In this document: positions 15,623-19,875 of the stretch, piece by piece
How the letters are laid out: each line of letters starts with the position of its first letter
Position numbering within the stretch: position 1 is the stretch's first letter
Notes under the pieces: generated by a model
What the model was told of the DNA's origin: nothing
The model's input: the letters and a program-made list of their open reading frames with translations, nothing else
The model's database searches: none
Program-made: the position numbers and the translations under genes
Origin: Flavobacteriales bacterium
GTDB lineage: Bacteria; Bacteroidota; Bacteroidia; Flavobacteriales_D; Crocinitomicaceae
Assembly: GCA_018665005.1 (NCBI GenBank)
Contig: JABJEE010000303.1
Span: 1 to 19,875, forward strand
Reading direction: 5' to 3'
DNA: 19,875 nucleotides

Positions 15623-16423
15623 ATGTCATTGTTGACAAGTTATTTAGAAAAATTGATGAAAATTACGTATCTTATGTTAGTGTCAACACTACACTTATTA
15701 ATGGCATGTCTTTTGATTATTATCCACAAAACAATAGATATGATAAAACCTAAAAACAGTAGTCAAAAAACATTTGTGTACCTAGGTGTTGTAATCACCT
15801 CAGCTATGGTACTCGCTGCATTTACCTATTCAGAAAAGAATCAATTACAAAAAGAGCTTGCACAAGTAGAGCCCGTAGAAATAAATTTCACGATTCAAAA
15901 AACCAAAAAAACAGACCTTAAAAAACCTGTTATTCCTCTAAAAAAAGTTTCTAAACAGGTAGCTACAAATATTAAAAAGAACGTTTCATCGACAAGTCAA
16001 ATCACAAAAAACACAACGAAAACAATAAATAACAATGTGAAAGTGAAAGGGATTGATATCAACTTCAATACAAACCCAAACTATAAAATTGTTGACATTA
16101 CTGAACCTGTAGTAGACTTTCCGGATATTGAAGCAGAATTTACAGGTGGTTATTCAGAAATGAATAGATACATTACCCATAACTTAAAATTAAATGAATT
16201 ATACAGTTTAATAAACACAAATGAGCTATTGGTGCCTGTAGAATTCATCGTTTCTGAAAACGGAAAAATCATAGATGTGAAAATTAAAGATAACGTGAAT
16301 TATGAGTTAAAGAATCAAATTATCAACCTAATGAAAGGCATGCCGAAATGGATTCCGGCAGAATTAAATGGAAGAAAAGTAAGTTCAAGAATATTTCTAC
16401 CCATTAGGATTTACTTTCAATAA
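15623..16423 (+). CDS. TonB C-terminal-domain protein (energy-transducer-like)
   Basis: The product has up to 266 residues. Its last ~75 match the TonB C-terminal domain: V-P-V-E-F-I-V-S-E-N-G-K-I, D-V-K-I, then M-P-K-W-I-P-A-E-L-N-G-R and a final L-P-I-R-I. TonB proteins link inner-membrane proton force to outer-membrane TonB-dependent receptors. A membrane segment lies at about residues 51-68, and a Lys/Thr/Asn-rich spacer (about 85-150) could span the periplasm. An extra hydrophobic stretch at about 13-34 makes the N-terminus unusual: either the protein has two membrane segments or it really starts at the in-frame ATG at 15740 (residue 40), just before the second segment. No exbB/exbD is in the window. 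No -7 box was found before either start. The next gene on this strand begins 76 nt after its stop. Confidence 0.75.
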   Translation: MSLLTSYLEKLMKITYLMLVSTLHLLMACLLIIIHKTIDMIKPKNSSQKTFVYLGVVITSAMVLAAFTYSEKNQLQKELAQVEPVEINFTIQKTKKTDLKKPVIPLKKVSKQVATNIKKNVSSTSQITKNTTKTINNNVKVKGIDINFNTNPNYKIVDITEPVVDFPDIEAEFTGGYSEMNRYITHNLKLNELYSLINTNELLVPVEFIVSENGKIIDVKIKDNVNYELKNQIINLMKGMPKWIPAELNGRKVSSRIFLPIRIYFQ

Positions 16424-16499
16424 GAATTGTTAACAAATTGAATTATTGCGCAAAGAACAAAGGATAAAACTATTTAGATTCGCTTAGAAAATAATTTTA

Positions 16500-18302
16500 A
16501 TGAGAATAACACTACTATTTTTAGGTTGCATTACTTACGCATTAGGAATAACTGCGCAAACTGGTTCATCAGTGCATTTAGAGAATGATACAATACTTAT
16601 TGATTCTGTTCAACAGGATAACAATTTGTACGTTATCAAAAATGATTCGGATTTGATTCCTTTTGGAAGACTGAATAGAAAAATCAATACCCTCTCCATT
16701 GGCGCAGACAAAAACGTGCTTTGGGAAGACTTGAAGCTTTTCACCGATGTCGATTCTATCACCCCAAAATCCCTGTCATCTCCAAAAAAAGAGGGCCAAG
16801 CCCTTGACTTCAATGATGTATTAATTGTCTCATTTCACCCCAAACCAACAGATTCAATTCAAAAATATCTTAATGATCTTAAGATACTGAATCGGTCTCA
16901 TAAAGAATTTGTTGTGGCAGTCGTATATGGTCCAGCTTCTTATTTGGAGTATATACCTATGCAAAACATAGACGCACTCGTACATTGCAAATTCGCAACC
17001 CAAAAAACGATCAGCGCCACAGCTCATCTTCTCTTTGGTGCCATTGGCACAAATCCTGAACTTACTTCTAAGGAATCAATGCAAACCAAATCAAATGGGA
17101 GATTAAGCTTCTCATCCCTCAAGGATGCTAAAATTCCATCGGGAAGCTTTAATAGAATAGATGAAATTGCATTAAATGGGATTTCGGAAGGGGCATTTCC
17201 TGGTTGTCAAGTACTTGTTGCCATAAAAGATTCTATCGTATACAGAAAGAGCTATGGCACCCACACCTATGATATCAATTCTAAAAAAGTAAAAAATGAT
17301 GATCTATACGACATCGCTTCAATAACTAAAATTGCCGCATCGACGATGATTGCCATGTATTTGGAATATAGAGGTATGCTCGACATTGATGACTCCCTTG
17401 GCAAGTATATTCAGAATGTTACGGGTGATACCGATTTTTCAAAAATTAAAATCCGGGAGATGATGGCGCATCAATCCGGTCTAAAATCATGGATTCCTTT
17501 TTATTTGAAAACCATGAGCGAGGGGCAGCTTAAAAAAAGCTTGTACCGAAGTGTTCCCGATTCTATTTATAATCTTAAAGTTGCTGATGACATATACTTG
17601 AAAACTGATTATGAGCAAACCATGTATGATCGTATTCTAAATACAAGTCTTGGATCAAAAAAATACAAATACTCTGATTTATGTTATTATTTCACTCAGA
17701 AGGTTTTTGAATCCATACTACAAAAAAAACAAGAAGACTTTGTTCACGAAATGATTTATGAACCTTTAGGATTTCAAAATATAAGATATTTGCCACTTGA
17801 TTACTTTGACAAAGGAAGAATCGTACCCACAGAACTTGATTCCAACTTTAGAAAGCAATTAATTCATGGCTATGTTCATGATCCCGGAGCAGCAATGCTC
17901 GGTGGGGTCGGCGGCCATGCTGGGGTTTTCAGTAATGCGACTGATTTAGCCAGTATCATGCAGGTGTTTTTAAAGAACGGGGATTACGGCGGTCAGACCC
18001 TTTTTAATGAAGAAATCCGTAAAGATTTTACGAGAAAACAATACGATAAAAACAGAAGAGGTGCTGGTTTTGATCGTCCTCGAGACAATGGAGGAGGAAC
18101 TTGTGATTATCTCGCCTCAGCAACCAGTTTCGGCCATTCAGGATTCACAGGGACTTTAGCTTGGGCAGACCCTGAGCACGATATTATTTTTGTTTTTCTT
18201 TCCAATCGTGTCCATCCAGACCAGGGTAATTGGAAAATTAGAGACATGAATATACGAACAGATATTCAACATGTTATTTATCAAGCATTAGGCATAAAGT
18301 AA
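16500..18302 (+). CDS. Exported class C beta-lactamase-fold hydrolase with GH3 C-terminal-like domain
   Basis: The 600-residue protein has a signal peptide at about 1-20 (ending G-I-T-A-Q). Residues ~45-195 resemble the C-terminal alpha/beta domain of family 3 glycoside hydrolases: an entry like V-I-K-N-D-S-D-L-I-P, the nucleotide-fold-like L-S-I-G-A-D-K-N, then V-V-A-V-V-Y-G-P and the end L-L-F-G-A-I-G. Residues ~220-600 are a serine beta-lactamase/D,D-peptidase fold with S274-I-T-K277, Y391-S-D393 and H546-S-G548 as the three active-site elements, so it is probably catalytic. In Bacteroidota, long proteins of ~950-1000 residues join a full GH3 enzyme to this type of domain; here the GH3 catalytic barrel, with its nucleophile, is absent. 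A cell-wall peptide or ester substrate is plausible, but true beta-lactam resistance is not implied. The stop lies 1 nt from that of the facing VOC gene. Confidence 0.85.
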   Translation: MRITLLFLGCITYALGITAQTGSSVHLENDTILIDSVQQDNNLYVIKNDSDLIPFGRLNRKINTLSIGADKNVLWEDLKLFTDVDSITPKSLSSPKKEGQALDFNDVLIVSFHPKPTDSIQKYLNDLKILNRSHKEFVVAVVYGPASYLEYIPMQNIDALVHCKFATQKTISATAHLLFGAIGTNPELTSKESMQTKSNGRLSFSSLKDAKIPSGSFNRIDEIALNGISEGAFPGCQVLVAIKDSIVYRKSYGTHTYDINSKKVKNDDLYDIASITKIAASTMIAMYLEYRGMLDIDDSLGKYIQNVTGDTDFSKIKIREMMAHQSGLKSWIPFYLKTMSEGQLKKSLYRSVPDSIYNLKVADDIYLKTDYEQTMYDRILNTSLGSKKYKYSDLCYYFTQKVFESILQKKQEDFVHEMIYEPLGFQNIRYLPLDYFDKGRIVPTELDSNFRKQLIHGYVHDPGAAMLGGVGGHAGVFSNATDLASIMQVFLKNGDYGGQTLFNEEIRKDFTRKQYDKNRRGAGFDRPRDNGGGTCDYLASATSFGHSGFTGTLAWADPEHDIIFVFLSNRVHPDQGNWKIRDMNIRTDIQHVIYQALGIK

Positions 18303-18303
18303 T

Positions 18304-19371
18304 CTAATCTTTTACCCTATTCAATCCCATCATTTTAAGAATAAACCTTGGTAAAGATTTGCCAGGTTTACGTTTTTTCAAATGAATATACCAGCCAATT
18401 TTTTTAAGGATTGGTACTTTGTGTGTTTCAACAAATTCAATCCAAGTTCCATCAGGGTCTTCTACGTAAGAAAACCTTCCTCCAGCCTCACCCATATCAA
18501 AAGTATCTGAACTATCTACTGTAAATGGAAAACCTTTTTCTTCACATTCTTTTTGCAACTCATTCATTCCTTGTACATCAAAACACAAATGAATAAAGCC
18601 CCAGTCACCCCAAAATCTATTTTCGAAGATTTTTCTGCAATCTGTTCTTTCCAAGGACTGAACAAGTTCTATACTCGTATCTCCCAGTAAACGAGCGAAA
18701 GGCCCTTTTCTAGGTTTACTGTGCTTTAAAAGAACCCTTCTGAATTTCCCGTTTCCAGATTCAAAGCTATTCAAATCAACAAACGAATCTGTTTGATCAT
18801 AAACAATTTCATCATAACCCAATATGTCCTTATACAAAACCAAAGATTTGTCGATATCAGACACACCAATAATGGAGCCGGCAACACCCCCACATTTGGA
18901 TGGATGACCTGTATTTGAAAACCAATCCCTCGATTCGATTACCTCAAACATATTTCCATTAGGTCCTTTGACGAAAAAATGATCCATTCCATCTGGACTT
19001 TGGAGGATTTCAGATGCTGTTACTACACCATTATCTAACATATTCGTGTATGATGCATGAACATCTCTAGATTTTATTTTGCACGCAATCATTCCATAAT
19101 CACCCAATTGAATATCAAATGTTGCCTTTTCCGTATTACGTGAAGTAAATTGCCATATCTCAAAGCCTCCTCCCCCATCCATACTTAAAGCGAGAGTAGC
19201 TGTTCGAGAATGCACTTTATCTCCTGTATATCTTGTCATTAATGGCGCCTCTGCGGCTTCTTCAAAGATCTTGACATTTACGCCAAAGTTCTTTCGATAC
19301 CAGGACCATGAACTTTCGACATTCGGAACCCCAATTCCCATTTGTTGAATACCGCAAATTATTTTTTCCAT
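18304..19371 (-). CDS. Two-domain VOC (glyoxalase/dioxygenase superfamily) protein
   Basis: The 355-residue cytosolic protein has two vicinal-oxygen-chelate units, at about residues 5-150 and 160-315. Each carries the usual beta-alpha-beta pattern ending in G-N-M-F-E-V-I-E (first) or D-G-T-W-I-E-F-V-E (second). Possible metal ligands of the second unit are the Glu in S-I-E-L-V-Q, the His in F-I-H-L-C-F-D and the Glu in W-I-E-F; the first unit has G-F-E-I-W-Q-F and F-E-V-I-E. A basic tail of about 30 residues follows. VOC proteins include glyoxalase I, extradiol dioxygenases and hydroxyphenylpyruvate dioxygenase; the length is close to the last, but I do not see its characteristic C-terminal sequence, so no substrate is assigned. 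It starts 12 nt after the stop of the barrel-protein gene, which indicates co-transcription. Confidence 0.8.
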   Translation of the reverse strand: MEKIICGIQQMGIGVPNVESSWSWYRKNFGVNVKIFEEAAEAPLMTRYTGDKVHSRTATLALSMDGGGGFEIWQFTSRNTEKATFDIQLGDYGMIACKIKSRDVHASYTNMLDNGVVTASEILQSPDGMDHFFVKGPNGNMFEVIESRDWFSNTGHPSKCGGVAGSIIGVSDIDKSLVLYKDILGYDEIVYDQTDSFVDLNSFESGNGKFRRVLLKHSKPRKGPFARLLGDTSIELVQSLERTDCRKIFENRFWGDWGFIHLCFDVQGMNELQKECEEKGFPFTVDSSDTFDMGEAGGRFSYVEDPDGTWIEFVETHKVPILKKIGWYIHLKKRKPGKSLPRFILKMMGLNRVKD

Positions 19372-19383
19372 TATCGTTTAATT

Positions 19384-19875
19384 TTATCTAATTGCTTTAT
19401 CGTTAAAAATAACATATCCGTAGCTAATCTGAAATGCAAAAGGATCTTTTTGTTCAGGGAAGAAATTCAAAGACATCCGAATTGGCCCCACAATCGTATG
19501 ATAAATCAAGGATGATGACAATAAAAAATTCGATTCCGTAAATAATTTTGCAGTCTGAAAAACCCCGTTCTGACTTTTTGATAGTTTCAAAATAGGTTGA
19601 TACCAATAAGAATCGAACCTCAAATCAATCTTTTTCTTCAATGAAAAGACCACATTAAGTCCTGATCCGAAAAATTGAGAAGAACGGTATTCAGGTAAAA
19701 AAAAGGTATTCATATCTGGCAGCACATCAAAGTAGGGGACTGAAAGTAAAGATGCAGTATAATTTGCAAATAGAGGCTGGGTGCTAAAAACAGATTTCAA
19801 ATGAATACCGAGATGTACAAATCTGTTTTTAAGAAAGTAGGATTGAAGTTCTGTTTCAAAGTTCAACCATCTATG
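19384..19875 (-). CDS. C-terminal end of an outer-membrane barrel protein, patatin-phospholipase-like (partial)
   Basis: The frame is open from the window edge to TAA at 19384-19386, giving about 163 residues; the N-terminus is outside the window. Alternating hydrophobic and aromatic strands with turns run throughout, as in the last strands of a transmembrane beta-barrel. The segments V-P-Y-F-D-V-L-P-D, F-F-L-P-E-Y-R-S-S-Q-F-F and Y-H-T-I-V-G-P-I-R-M-S-L resemble the barrel that follows the phospholipase domain in Bacteroidota patatin-like proteins (PlpD-like type V autotransporters). The patatin G-x-S-x-G and D-G motifs would lie upstream and cannot be tested here; a BamA/TamA-type protein is the alternative. 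The sequence ends with G-Y-V-I-F-N-D-K-A-I-R. It is the upstream gene of a probable operon with the VOC protein. Confidence 0.6.
   Translation of the reverse strand, partial: HRWLNFETELQSYFLKNRFVHLGIHLKSVFSTQPLFANYTASLLSVPYFDVLPDMNTFFLPEYRSSQFFGSGLNVVFSLKKKIDLRFDSYWYQPILKLSKSQNGVFQTAKLFTESNFLLSSSLIYHTIVGPIRMSLNFFPEQKDPFAFQISYGYVIFNDKAIR

Noticed and set aside
16428..16437. Palindrome TTGTTAACAA after the TonB-domain gene
   Set aside because: It is short, A/T rich and not followed by a U run, so it does not qualify as a terminator, and no partner copies were noticed that would suggest an operator.

Overview
The window looks like a stretch of core chromosome from a low-GC member of the Bacteroidota, most likely order Flavobacteriales. 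The evidence is C-terminal type IX secretion (T9SS) type A sorting domains, an FTP-domain M36 protease, Bacteroidota-type -7 promoter boxes (TANNTTTG) in front of several genes, almost no Shine-Dalgarno sequences, and the general look of FtsK, PckA and L34. No rRNA, tRNA, IS element, phage gene or CRISPR array was seen.

Region 1 (1-3961) holds secreted proteins: the N-terminal part of an M36 fungalysin-type metalloprotease (minus strand, cut by the window edge), a CotH-kinase-fold protein with a T9SS sorting domain (minus), and an arylsulfotransferase-like T9SS protein (plus). The last has lost an ATG start and carries an in-frame TAG. Region 2 (3958-5798, minus) is a translationally coupled pair of guanidino-group-modifying-superfamily enzymes that could take arginine to citrulline and then ornithine. 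Region 3 (5952-9198, plus) has a small secreted protein and the DNA translocase FtsK. Region 4 (9202-13458, minus) has an MsbA-type ABC exporter followed by a large exported M14 carboxypeptidase-like protein.

Region 5 (13500-15523) contains the short ribosomal protein gene rpmH, with a textbook promoter and terminator, facing the gluconeogenic gene pckA; two hairpins separate them. Region 6 (15623-18302, plus) has a TonB C-terminal-domain protein and an exported class C beta-lactamase-fold protein carrying a GH3 C-terminal-like domain but no GH3 catalytic barrel. Region 7 (18304-19875, minus) has the C-terminal end of an outer-membrane barrel protein (patatin-phospholipase-like) followed by a two-domain VOC protein.

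Most of the window is ordinary housekeeping and envelope biology, and I found no clear new multi-gene system. The best leads are the coupled arginine/citrulline enzyme pair, the GH3-less beta-lactamase fusion, the interrupted arylsulfotransferase-like gene, and three convergent gene pairs that meet with spacings of -4, +3 and +1 nt and so leave no room for intergenic terminators. The longest gene-free stretch is 626-897 (272 nt), where I see no convincing gene or RNA.
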